DNA of 28,895 nucleotides from a virus. The notes under the pieces were generated by a model. It searched no databases, was not told the DNA's origin, and was given only the letters and a program-made list of their open reading frames with translations. How positions within the stretch are numbered: the first letter of the stretch is position 1; the number at the start of each line of letters is the position of its first letter. Positions 10,201 to 17,400 of this stretch are shown here, piece by piece. The stretch covers positions 1 to 28,895 of IMG/VR virus record IMGVR_UViG_3300037508_000528. One strand, written 5' to 3'. Position numbers and translations under genes: made by a program.

Positions 10201-12471
10201 CCTACTGCTGGTATTGTGGAAATTGGTGGATCTGCTGGCATCAGTTATATTAAGAATGGTTTGCGTGTAAGTAACAAGACAATTTTTGAAAGTGATATTG
10301 AACAAAATGGTGGTTTTAGAAATGCTAGTGTAGGAGCAACTAGAAATACATTAGGAACTATTAAAATTTCTCAAGTTTCTAGAACTGGAAATACCGCAAC
10401 AATAACAACTACTGCGGTACATGGATTAACTACAGGTATGCCTGTTAGAATAGTATGTAGCAATAGTCAGTTCACTACCATTGGTACTGTTAATGTTACT
10501 GTTGTTAATACAACAAGATTTACATATACAACTACTGGAAGTGGCACGATTTCTTCAACTTCTGCTACTGGTACTGTAATTAGAACAGGATTTGGTAAGT
10601 TCCATAATCAAGGACAATTATCTGGATTCAATGGGGCAACATCTTCTAATTTAAATGTGGATTATTATGAATATGTTGAAGATATTGCTTCATCTCAAAG
10701 TATCACTGCGGTATTATCAGTTACAGATCCATCACCAGCCACTAAGTTAGTTATTAATAATAATTATCTCGTGTCGGGTAATTCGGTAGTCTTTACAAAT
10801 ACTGGTAATTTTACTAATGTTAACACCACTACGACATATTATGTTGTTAATGCCGATTTAAATGGAGTAGTTCTTTCAACGACAAGTGGTGGTAGCGGCA
10901 TTGTTATTAATCTTGCATCTGGTTCTACTTCTCCTGGTAATGCTACACTTAGATTAAAAGATACTTTAATTGACACTGGTGGAGCTTCAGAAATCAGTTC
11001 TACTCTTACAACACTACCTATTAACAACCCATCTGGGATAAATGAAATTGGGACATATTTCTTAATCAATACGGAAATAGTTAGAACAACGAACTTACCT
11101 TCTTCTGTTTATCCATATACTGTTGAAGTTTTGAGAGGACAAGATGGAACAGCTGCTGTTGCTCACCCAGATGGATCTAAAGTTGTAAAATTAAATAAAT
11201 CGGAAAATGCTACTTATATTTTCCCATCTAGTATTACTGATGTTCAACCAAGTATAAATCTTGCTGAATTTAGCGGAACATTTAAAATAAATGATTTATT
11301 AAGAATTGATAAAAATACTGCGGATGAAGAATTTGTAACCATTTCTAGCATCAATCCAGATGAATCGCAAACATTTGAAATCAATAATGGAGGAATTGGT
11401 GCTGGCAAGGTATTAACTTTTAAAGTTACTACTACAACAGGTGATACATTTGCTCGTGGCGATGTCACGATTGGAACTGATACAAGCACTTCTAGTTTAA
11501 ACGGTGTTGATATTATATCGGGTGGTGGTAATTTAAAAGTACATAATTCAATTGAACTAAGTGGAAATACTTCCACTACTATACCAGCAAAACAATATTT
11601 TGTAATTACTAATGGATCTGCTCCGAGATTATATGTAGAAAGTGCGACTGGAAATACCAGATTATATAATGGAGCAAATTTACAGGTATTTAAAGATTCT
11701 TTCTTCTCATCTGGTGTATTCGACAAAAATAGGTTGGATATCGCTAGTGATATTGCCTTTGAAGTATTAGGTGCTTCTGGAAATACGAGACTTTCTGGAA
11801 CATTAACTACAGGAGATGATGTTATTATTAAGAGTGGTCTTTCTGGAACAAATACCATAACTTTAGACGCACAGTTAGGTACTACAGTAATTGGTAAACC
11901 ATTATCATCTGCCGCAACTGGCGCTACATTAACTCTTAATGCTACATATAGTACTTCTGCTCCAGCAATTACATCAGTATTTGCTGTCGAAAACCTCGGT
12001 ATTAATAATGATAAACCATTTAGAATTAGATTGGATGGATCTATTCAAGCATTTGGTAGAGAGAATTTCTATACTAAAAATGGTGGTAGAAGAACTATTT
12101 CTATTGATGCCCAAAGTGGAAATTTAAATGCTACAAATCAAAGACTACAACCAAATACACAATATTTGGTCAGACCTACTTCCGAACTAATTCTGTATCT
12201 ACCTGTGGCTTCTGATTGTGTAACTGGAGATGTGGTTAGATTTATTGATATTCAGGGAAGTTTGAATTACAATGTATCTCTAAAAATTAGATCTGAAGGC
12301 GGAACAAATATTCAAAAAACGCAAGGTGGCACTGGTGGATGGTCTGGCGGAGAGTTAATAGTTAACACTCCAAATGCTGGATTTGGTCTAATGTTTGTTG
12401 GAGATACAGATTCTTCTGGTGTTAATACGATACCAAGTGATAATAGAGGTTGGTGGATAGTGGAGGTTTGA
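1219..12471 (+). CDS. Giant virion structural protein (3750 aa), repeat-rich tail-fibre-like
   Basis: The N-terminus (MPLTRLDNL, SKTGKYLYVSPDDFNATD) and the pattern IMLSPGVHHI match large structural proteins of cyanomyoviruses. The fold is probably an elongated beta-helix fibre. Residues 265-307 look like a small carbohydrate-binding module (W267, Y273, GD 276-277, Y281, Y286, W304). Residues about 700-1500 hold alternating helical repeats: four KCKRDI motifs (Cys 787, 1031, 1171, 1350), several D-x-x-x-L-I-x-x-N copies, and four C-x-x-V-like copies. Three HGL-type beta modules lie near residues 346-398, 870-923 and 3055-3107. The C-terminal third has fibre-like Asn/Thr/Gly repeats (GRVGIN, ITGDFRFQSDIEVNGG) and ends GWWIVEV. 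The start follows the late promoter at 1173. Precise virion location is unknown; baseplate or fibre is likely from context. Confidence 0.85.
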   Translation: MPLTRLDNLLSSKTGKYLYVSPDDFNATDALDNRGNSPTRPFVSIQRAFLEVARFSYLPGIDNDRFDQFTIMLSPGVHHIDNRPGIENVADLPVFQYNQALGEWETNSNVSFNLSDPNNILYKFNGRDGGATIPRGTSLVGMDLRRTQLRPLYVPDPADKDVPRCALFNVTGGCYFWQFTIQDGDLSSNSPLYDATAGIGKVYTQPNDTVTKLVPEFSHHKITNFVFADRQDLGLLYRKISHVFSDFQPPIDDVYVEGQTLPVTEYWSSTTTYTAGDKVLYNGQAYQASSSSTNSVPSTNPNKWTLMVIRNREFDFRVQENRIVGPLQDAIRLDEVRIDDSSPAGVATLTVRTKINHGFFPGQYVAITNNGLNDTLNGVFQVFSISPTDPKVFTYRVPATATGLGLVSGTTYTAASSPALDTNATVQAEVDSVESASPYVFNVSIRSTWGICGIWADGKKATGFKSMVIAQYTGVSLQKDDRAFIRYDEFSNTWNQAPLTDAFATTPYHIKGDAYWKDDWRNFHVKASDDSFIQCVSIFAVGFADHFLMESGGDMSITNSNSNFGNTSLHAIGYKGFAFNQDKGGYVTDIIPPKSLSTLKTIRKQYYTFDVPLVRGTSLNPNSTRLYLGAEDARNPEDRPAASIDGYRLGAKRNEKIFVKLDASGAKSADLIHSGFKKWTASLSTLNPTGVGFTTEYNLRQDAANLIDANKTFIQSEAFGYILEKYPNLQNIPYVNPNITAETGRFRDASNLIKANRQEIIDYAFSQMQTAFPAFTVPGGGNANEKCKRDIGYIVDAIANDLYTGGNSNMIDATRAYFNSSGQPLTNGLAGEETQSVFAFNRAKDWSKKAISNLLTNTSLLNTPTLSASGTTITVTTLTPHNLQPNQFVTVGGATQTAFNGKFQVLSAGLTSTQFRYTVPTAPGVTNATGAIYVSTITIDPVNDDANVGRFKDGSKLITANRQEIIDRAAAEIAVQFPDFYYPGDPQTTSISRYKDAYRLIQQNKQEIVDGAYAEIAIQYPSFTNPDPDKCKRDIEFFIDAVSLDISQGAGNVYTRKFLQQYFTNATTLLPNGLAGEIDQSNVAFVKARNLMKDALTNQLTIKDATITSGPANYSGTGGNIPNTSPNSCADVRLAIDSLTFIVTSNLSAGNITNLAPEQVSTVIPAGETKCKRDIGYIVDSIAQDLFWGGNEFTVGAVREYFTQAGTPISNGLVGESAESVVAFNKARDWCKRALTNQLYTKNLALSTGPATAGGSGGNVSYNASGNGATCTDVQSAVDSLFSIVTSVVNAGSISGLPAVDNGDWDCANVRQTIDTLTNIITSTILAGNLNNLPVRNPGPWSQVSESSKCKRDIGYIVEAITSDLRLGGNVNTINAAEAYYTGNQLDYIENEKLETLDAYRYVRDLAISSMRNHNTYLPNASTTFGSPIVTVNSTVGLVVGMRVRSVNAIPTSSSSTIAYTTTIPSTAYIKKIGDGVNGLASNQIQLGTQGSKLDFGSTVNATATATNVNLYVEFTRGVWTNTLTPSTDSSVIQDYNYLTAGDPATGAPGGECASTASTIVNFYQILSTILNSGIGTVPRVASSINTGALAQRATLFTLTESDSNGLPTSNPHQLETGTPVRLVPRARSGINVDKRLIRLPKGFDTNTVYYVIAPGRITDPFNYSTIGSFNGSNQQNLLLATSEENAAAGIYIYSSETDGIDANVEIDVYQYVLDINYDLHQYQTKIASGSSTILETDRPHAFDRPSTNVEPQLVFFRVGSDITGSSLPTLSSQFGGTTISGKNLYFVRYVNARRFTIHETFANARDNIAPISFQPGSTAVFYTFSNKRRSPLRYDPKIGAAATDGCWYLETLSAGNTIIPRMKQSDYAGRLRTTDSYFERIEDNRTKEDRVYRLRYVIPKNLKTVRDPIRGFVFKIRTDEKRRLLPQRILLKPTSTGADTATLLAPVSGERLGLTTAEQLVLNPNFVSTYDPSAFGNPKRLETTSKVAFTVQSARKVSVNNKNYLQLTAFDIGIDAEAYKTKLFTTVKITSPEGGNGVFVSSIPNSNSTNLISWSGNCSGSGYVHGYFAYENNYYMILKDLTGNSVLDYSSTTPTIFTQGSVTASLISEPNDGRSDITKYPYVVEGANVYTLTPGDRINDDNGVSYTIASVEDVSDMENTFYIFDINTIRRRIPGQQDGVYYLTCVRGNISPYPTGSGVGENFRNFKFSQPISKLYPEFYKNDPEWYKGVDLTTTTLSDPPPTVSTADNYIHGLVTVNDAKNSLTKEMVLDFVQDPGTGGYTFNGTSTIQAQSGTASAGSEGRRIPINGTSQYPTEGKLYVELRRPSIARSGNHTFEYLGFGPGNYSTGFPARQEIILTDVQDFYAQAKKQDAGIVFYTGLNSNGDLYIGNRKINAITGEETFLESAKLVESSDEADVIGGLVTTFDTAVTFNEIITVNGSEGRAESFFNAPIVINNTTAFGSVENFPSLKIVTGEGTVVGYDPYLEVNIAQQKTGDIILHQGRLQTTVVDLNPRGLQDYQIMTALSNRTPDLANTFGLTTNGPSQLQNTDFGTKFPLASGLIQLKGNQTLFTGSLGWIYANDYIRIENRSGGGFNAQIIGIQGAASGTIVRLTWNVGITNAALQISSSSQIRITGATGALAPLNGVWPVYSTVGIPFVPTNNFVNIIVNANLPLYTAIPLPNNGYPVDAVAQPNIVIEKSKAAFKEFGVLGSEAIRTETETIGDYKLGINTVARSAHSAYETAFVSAETTPRANLDVVGTAFISGKKILSYLTETGTTKTQTNRDDALVVGGDSANPLTAAATLRISTNNNGRVGINVNNADLDRTLVVAGNGRITGDFRFQSDIEVNGGDITTTNAVFNIANEANALTFSAGANATTANLFNTTTSSQTVNIGTGVAATGTFNVHNNSYNSIVNIGVVPQITNPATPNAFPSSIITFGGAINNPSQSIFRVRNYQTVLDGTLEIKGTQLLATTPSTEFTLFPSNLTTLKIGPTAGIVEIGGSAGISYIKNGLRVSNKTIFESDIEQNGGFRNASVGATRNTLGTIKISQVSRTGNTATITTTAVHGLTTGMPVRIVCSNSQFTTIGTVNVTVVNTTRFTYTTTGSGTISSTSATGTVIRTGFGKFHNQGQLSGFNGATSSNLNVDYYEYVEDIASSQSITAVLSVTDPSPATKLVINNNYLVSGNSVVFTNTGNFTNVNTTTTYYVVNADLNGVVLSTTSGGSGIVINLASGSTSPGNATLRLKDTLIDTGGASEISSTLTTLPINNPSGINEIGTYFLINTEIVRTTNLPSSVYPYTVEVLRGQDGTAAVAHPDGSKVVKLNKSENATYIFPSSITDVQPSINLAEFSGTFKINDLLRIDKNTADEEFVTISSINPDESQTFEINNGGIGAGKVLTFKVTTTTGDTFARGDVTIGTDTSTSSLNGVDIISGGGNLKVHNSIELSGNTSTTIPAKQYFVITNGSAPRLYVESATGNTRLYNGANLQVFKDSFFSSGVFDKNRLDIASDIAFEVLGASGNTRLSGTLTTGDDVIIKSGLSGTNTITLDAQLGTTVIGKPLSSAATGATLTLNATYSTSAPAITSVFAVENLGINNDKPFRIRLDGSIQAFGRENFYTKNGGRRTISIDAQSGNLNATNQRLQPNTQYLVRPTSELILYLPVASDCVTGDVVRFIDIQGSLNYNVSLKIRSEGGTNIQKTQGGTGGWSGGELIVNTPNAGFGLMFVGDTDSSGVNTIPSDNRGWWIVEV
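2011..2139 (+). other. Carbohydrate-binding-like module inside the giant virion protein
   Basis: Residues 265-307 show the pattern W-x5-Y-x-x-GD-x-V-x-Y-x-G-x-x-Y-x-A, then a Ser/Asn linker and a closing Trp (W304). This spacing of aromatics is typical of CBM5/12-like and related chitin-binding modules found on bacterial and phage surface proteins. An HGL-type beta module follows closely. Assignment is from motif spacing only. Confidence 0.5.
3298..5460 (+). repeat. Coding repeat array (KCKRDI, DxxxLIxxN and CxxV units) in the giant gene
   Basis: AAGTGTAAG followed by a CGTGAT or AGAGAT variant recurs with cysteine codons at 3577, 4309, 4729 and 5266. Each copy precedes a stretch of the form [YF]I-[VI]-[DE]-A/S-I and a Gly/Asn turn, then usually an NGL-x-GE segment in a longer helical block. 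D-x-x-x-L-I-x-x-N units lie between them (near 3316, 3463, 4078, 4204). Four cysteine-led units (near 4603, 5029, 5137, 5875) share C-x-x-[VA] then I/V-D-x-L or similar and T-S/L-S-x-x-x-x-[AS]-G. Conservation at protein level with drifted DNA suggests old duplication rather than recent copying. Confidence 0.8.
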
Positions 12472-12472
12472 T

Positions 12473-13564
12473 ATGGCATACGCAGACGCAATAAAATATA
12501 ATAAATTAAAGAGTTTATCTGGTTATCCAGTGGGAACTATTGTTCCTTGGTCTGGAACAGAAGATACTATACCAGTGGGGTGGAAAGTGTGTAATGGATC
12601 CTATTTAAACATTACTGCTTATCCAAGATTGTTTAAGTGTATTGGAAATACTTATGGTGGTACTGAGGGATCTACATTTAGATTGCCTGATATTGTTGGT
12701 AAGGGGATAGTTGATATTTTTAGGGGGCATTATGGTTATTTAAAATCAACTGCTTCTACATATTCTAATACAAATAACAATCCTATGGAGGGATTAAATA
12801 CTGCTGCGTGGACTCCTGTTACGACGAGAGGGATATCTGATGATCCATATTGGGCACAGATTGGAAATGCTGATAATGGAAATACTGGATCTGCTACTGG
12901 CAATCCAGTACCATCCACGATTGATTTAGTTGGAGTTAGAAATAATAGTATTCCTGGATTGTCAGCAACTGTTAGCGGACTTGCTTTAACACCTGGAATC
13001 CTACAAAGAGGATATCAAATTATGCCTAGAAAACTGGGAGATGGTCATATCGCAATTCACGCACATACTATACCCATTCAAACTGGTCAAGAAATTTCAC
13101 ACACACAAGGATCTACAAATTTAGATGATTTTGAAGATTTTTGGAGGCGTCCTTGTGAAGCACAAACAACTAATGAGAATAATGCGAAAAGAACCGATGA
13201 GTATAGAAATAATGTGACGGGAGATCATGCTCGTCCAGGTGGTGGTAATACGAGCGCAAACAATGAATTTGCTGGAAATGGATTTTCTGGGGGTGATATG
13301 TTAGCGCATGTTGGTGGACAAAAGAATTTTCACACCAGTATTAACGCAGAATTTAGAACTTGGGCGTCTATAGGTGGTCATAGTCATGGATCAAATACAA
13401 TTACTTTTACAAGTGGATTGTCTGTTAGGTCAACAAGCACTTACACAGATATAGTTTCAAGTGATGTAGTAATAGATAACTCTGCTGGTCTAGATGCAGG
13501 TACTATAAATGCTACCACTTTATGCCCTTCTGTATCCATGATTTTTATTATTAAGGTTTTCTAG
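12473..13564 (+). CDS. Tail-collar-domain fibre protein, gp12-like (363 aa)
   Basis: Residues about 17-80 form a phage tail collar (microcystin-dependent-protein type) domain: YPVGTIVPWSG, IPVGWKVCNG, YPRLFKCIGNTYGG, FRLPDIVGKG. The T4 short tail fibre gp12 defines this family, and such proteins form trimeric receptor-binding tips. Two HxH motifs (H196/H198 and H303/H305) resemble the metal-binding histidines of T4 gp12 and gp37. The C-terminus ends IFIIKVF, like its two downstream neighbours. A GGAGG (12462-12466) lies 6 bases before the ATG, and the start is one base after the upstream stop, so translation is probably coupled. Its receptor is unknown. Confidence 0.87.
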   Translation: MAYADAIKYNKLKSLSGYPVGTIVPWSGTEDTIPVGWKVCNGSYLNITAYPRLFKCIGNTYGGTEGSTFRLPDIVGKGIVDIFRGHYGYLKSTASTYSNTNNNPMEGLNTAAWTPVTTRGISDDPYWAQIGNADNGNTGSATGNPVPSTIDLVGVRNNSIPGLSATVSGLALTPGILQRGYQIMPRKLGDGHIAIHAHTIPIQTGQEISHTQGSTNLDDFEDFWRRPCEAQTTNENNAKRTDEYRNNVTGDHARPGGGNTSANNEFAGNGFSGGDMLAHVGGQKNFHTSINAEFRTWASIGGHSHGSNTITFTSGLSVRSTSTYTDIVSSDVVIDNSAGLDAGTINATTLCPSVSMIFIIKVF

Positions 13565-13574
13565 GAGATTACAA

Positions 13575-14492
13575 ATGGCAACTACTTATTCTTTCGAAAG
13601 AGGTAAATATGGTGGTCCATGTGGAACAATTTTTCCATATTTTAGATCTATGCAAAATTTGAACCCCAGAGAACAAGAATATATTGATTATATACCAGCT
13701 GGATATTTACGTTGTAGGGGTCAAATATTAAATGCCGATCAATATCCAAATTTAGCTTTAGTTTTGGGGGTTGGAGAATCATGTATTTACAGAAAAACAG
13801 GAACTTCTTTACAAAACGCAAATGATGATGGAACGGGTGGGCAAATACAATTACCAGATTTGGGGTCAAAATATATTACATCTTCTTCTGTTCCAGGAAG
13901 TTATTTAAATGCTACCACAACCAATACTGCCACTAATACTGAAGTTGCTAGAGCGGGAATTGCTGTAGATTTACAATCAAATGCTTCATCGTCCAATCAA
14001 ATTTCTTTTTCATATAATGGAGATTTTGTGTTTACGCAACATGAAATACCAGTTAATGGGCAAATACGAATCACTGGTCCCTCATCTACTAGCAGAAGAT
14101 CTGTTAGCGAAGGTGAGATTATGGGTCACGGTCATGGTAGTACATTAGCTACTGGAAGAATTGCCTCTGGATTTCAATGTTTTGTTAGTCAAACTGCTCC
14201 CAGAACATTTTTATGTCAAAATGCATCTCCACAGGGGGGTGCGAGAGTGCCCACGGGAAGAGAATGGGCGACATGGCAACTAGATACTACAGGGAGTGAT
14301 GAATTAACAAATCATTCCCATTCTGGATTATTTCCTAATATCACTTCCAGTAGTTCCACTGCTTTTCTTAATAGAGCACAAATACCTTCTAGTGGAATAA
14401 CAACTACAGTAACTTTTAATAAATTTAATAGATTCTCGATAGATAGAGTTTCTGGAAAATTTATTTTGTGCGAATATCTAATTAAATTTTAA
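13575..14492 (+). CDS. Second tail-collar-domain fibre protein (305 aa)
   Basis: Residues about 15-110 carry a divergent collar domain: GPCGTIFPYF, IPAGYLRCRGQILNADQYPNLALVLG, then IQLPDLGSKYI. Compared with its upstream neighbour, the segment before the GYLRCRG strand carries an insert, and the G-N-T-Y-G-G motif is lost. Two HxH motifs (H185/H187 in GHGHG and H247/H249 in NHSHS) suggest a metal-stabilised trimeric tip. The C-terminus ends CEYLIKF. The AGGAG at 13563-13567 is well placed for ATG 13575. It is likely a structural baseplate or fibre component adjoining two paralogues. Confidence 0.82.
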   Translation: MATTYSFERGKYGGPCGTIFPYFRSMQNLNPREQEYIDYIPAGYLRCRGQILNADQYPNLALVLGVGESCIYRKTGTSLQNANDDGTGGQIQLPDLGSKYITSSSVPGSYLNATTTNTATNTEVARAGIAVDLQSNASSSNQISFSYNGDFVFTQHEIPVNGQIRITGPSSTSRRSVSEGEIMGHGHGSTLATGRIASGFQCFVSQTAPRTFLCQNASPQGGARVPTGREWATWQLDTTGSDELTNHSHSGLFPNITSSSSTAFLNRAQIPSSGITTTVTFNKFNRFSIDRVSGKFILCEYLIKF

Positions 14493-14497
14493 GAAAT

Positions 14498-17400
14498 ATG
14501 GCTATTACCATTAATTCTCTTACGCCAACTAATCCAACAGTTTTTGCTGGTGGATCATTAACATTTTCTGTTTCTGCCACCTCAAATATATCAGGAGCTA
14601 CTCTAGATTATCTTTGGCAAACTAGTAGTAGTTCTACTGGACCATGGTTAACACTGCCTGATAATGGTGCCAATAGTATTACTTTAACGAATATTCCAAT
14701 TACAGCTAGTGGTGATTATATTAGAGTTGCTATATCTGAAAGCACTCCATATTCTCCAGTAACATATAATTATACTGTTACTGGAACTGGTTCTTCTGCT
14801 TGGACTTTTACTGGATCTGCGAGTGGTAATAATCCATCTCTTACTGCTACTGTTGGTGATACTTTAAGATTTGCTGTAAGTTCTACCAATAGTAATACTT
14901 TTTATATTAAAACTGCTGCTGTGGGGGGAACTGGAAGTACGGTATCTACAGGAATAACAAATAATGGTACTCAGAATAATACCGTTGTTTGGAATACTGC
15001 TGGCGCTGCTGCTGGAACTTATTATTATATCTCAGCAGAAAACCCAAATAATATGGTTGGAGTTATTACATTAGCTCCAGCAACGACTACTTTGGTGAGC
15101 ACTGTCAATAGTGATGAAGTTCCTGGATTCCAACGTCAGTTGACAGTAAATGCGCCGCCATTATTATCTGTTTCTGATCAAAATCTGTCATCTTATACTG
15201 TAGCTACTGGTTCTAGTCTATCATTTACAGTTGAAGCTACTACAAATAGTAGTTTGTCTAATTTTATTAATACTACCTCTGCTAATGTTACGCCAATAGT
15301 TTTTCAGTGGCAACAGAGTACAGATGGTGGAACTACGTGGACTAATATTACAGCAGGAACAAACATAGCAATAACAGATACGTTACTTAGTTTTGCAACT
15401 ACTCCAGTACAATATTATAAACGATCTGTTCTTACTCTTTCGAATATTGCATTCACTCAAAATAATAGAAGGTATAGGTGTCAGGTTACATATACTAAAG
15501 ATGGTGTTACTGCTTCCAATAGCCCAGTAAGTACAAATGCTATAACTTTATTGGTTAATCCACAAATACTTATTTCTAAACAACCAGGGACTGGAACTGA
15601 TACAACTAGTACAGTATCATATGTTACAAATATTCCTAGTAGTGGTAATGCCACTCTTAGTGTAACTTCTTTCACAACTGCTCCAACCACAATATCGTAT
15701 TCATGGGAGTGGAGGTGGAGTGATCAAACAACTTATACTCCTATATTGTCTTCAAACCCTCAACTATCAACAACTCCATTTAGATTGGTAACAGGAACAA
15801 ATGGAACGAGTGCTATTCTTCAATTAGAAAGAGTTAAATTATTAGCTGGTTCTAGTAGCAATTTATTGTATATACGAGTAAGTATAAGTGGATTATCTGG
15901 TGAACAAACTATCACTTCTAACGACGCTGGACTATATTTGACACAAACTGCTGTTATTGATAGTCCAACTGATGATTTTGCGATTGAAGATAGATATGGT
16001 CCAGTTCCAAATCGTTCTTCGTATCAAGAAACTCAGCAAACAATAACTGTGTCAGCTTCTGTTGATGTTAGTATTGATACTGGCGTCAGAGGACCAATAA
16101 CTTTGGGATGGCAAAGAAAATATGCTGGGGAGACTGGATGGACTGATGTTGGAACTACTAAAAATGATGCTGGCACGGATCTACCAGCATCAACAAGCAC
16201 TGATCCTAGATCGTCTGGGTCGCATACATTTACAACACCACCATTGAGAAGAAGTACAGATCATCTATCTCAATATAGAATGTATGTTACATATCTGAGT
16301 GGTGGTAATTCAGTTACTACTTATTCTGATCCATGTACTATTTCTGTGTATAGAACTGCTTATATTGATAATGATCCAGGAAATTCTGAAGTATTTCAAA
16401 ACAGTATTGCTTCTTTTAGTGTTACTGCTTCTCCATCTAGCGGAACAGACATAGCGTATAAATGGGAATATAGTTTAAATGGGACAACCTGGAGTGATAT
16501 TTCAAATAATCCTCCATTGTTAAATGTCACTTCTATAACATATAATTCTTATACCGCAACAGTTACTTGTTCTTCCGCTCATGGATTAGTTTCTGGTGAT
16601 AGAGTTTATGTTGCTGGAGTAACACCTTTAACTTACAATGGAGTTTGGACAGTATTATCCACTGGTCTTACATCAACTCAATTTACATATACCATGTTTA
16701 ACATACCAACAACAAATGGTATTGGACCATTCACGGTTCATAGATCACCTAGGTATGTTGGTATTAATACTAGTTCTTTGTTAATATATGTTGCTAGTTC
16801 GAGCATTCTTGAAAGATATTATAGATGTGTTCTCACCGTTCCTGATTCGATTGGAACAGTAGAAACTGGATATGGGTCATTAATTATTAGATCCGACACA
16901 TTCCTGGGAATTTCTTCAATTAATGATAGACAAGTACAAGAATATGAAAGCGTTACGTGGACTGTAAATGCTACTTCTGCGAGCTTAAGTACTCCCGCAT
17001 ATCAGTGGCAAAAAAGTACAAATTATACTTCCGCAAATCCTAATGCTGCCACTTGGAGTGATATTGTTGGTGCAAATTCTCCTACTTTTACAATATCTTC
17101 AGTTCTCTCTGCCAATGCGGGGTTCTATAGATGTCGTGTGATTAGTGCGGGATCTACAATTAATTTTAGTAACGTTGCTAGATTACAAGTTTTACCAGTA
17201 ACTATAAACATTACAACAAATACGCCATCTTCGCTTGCTATTGAAGAAGATTTTGCTGGAACAACATTATCTGTGGTTGCGTCTAGTACTACTCCAGGAA
17301 CGATACAATATCAATGGCAATTAAAACCAGCTGGTTCTTCTACGTGGTCTGACGCTCCTGTGGGATTTAATCAAACGAACACTGTAGGTGAAAATTATAG

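Noticed and set aside
1870-12127. Many open frames on the reverse strand and in other frames across the giant genes
   Set aside because: They have no ribosome sites, lie entirely inside well-supported genes, and arise from the long repetitive coding sequence.
12462-12475. Possible frameshift joining the giant virion protein to the first collar protein
   Set aside because: A clear TGA, a good GGAGG and a separate ATG explain the boundary; no slippery sequence is seen.
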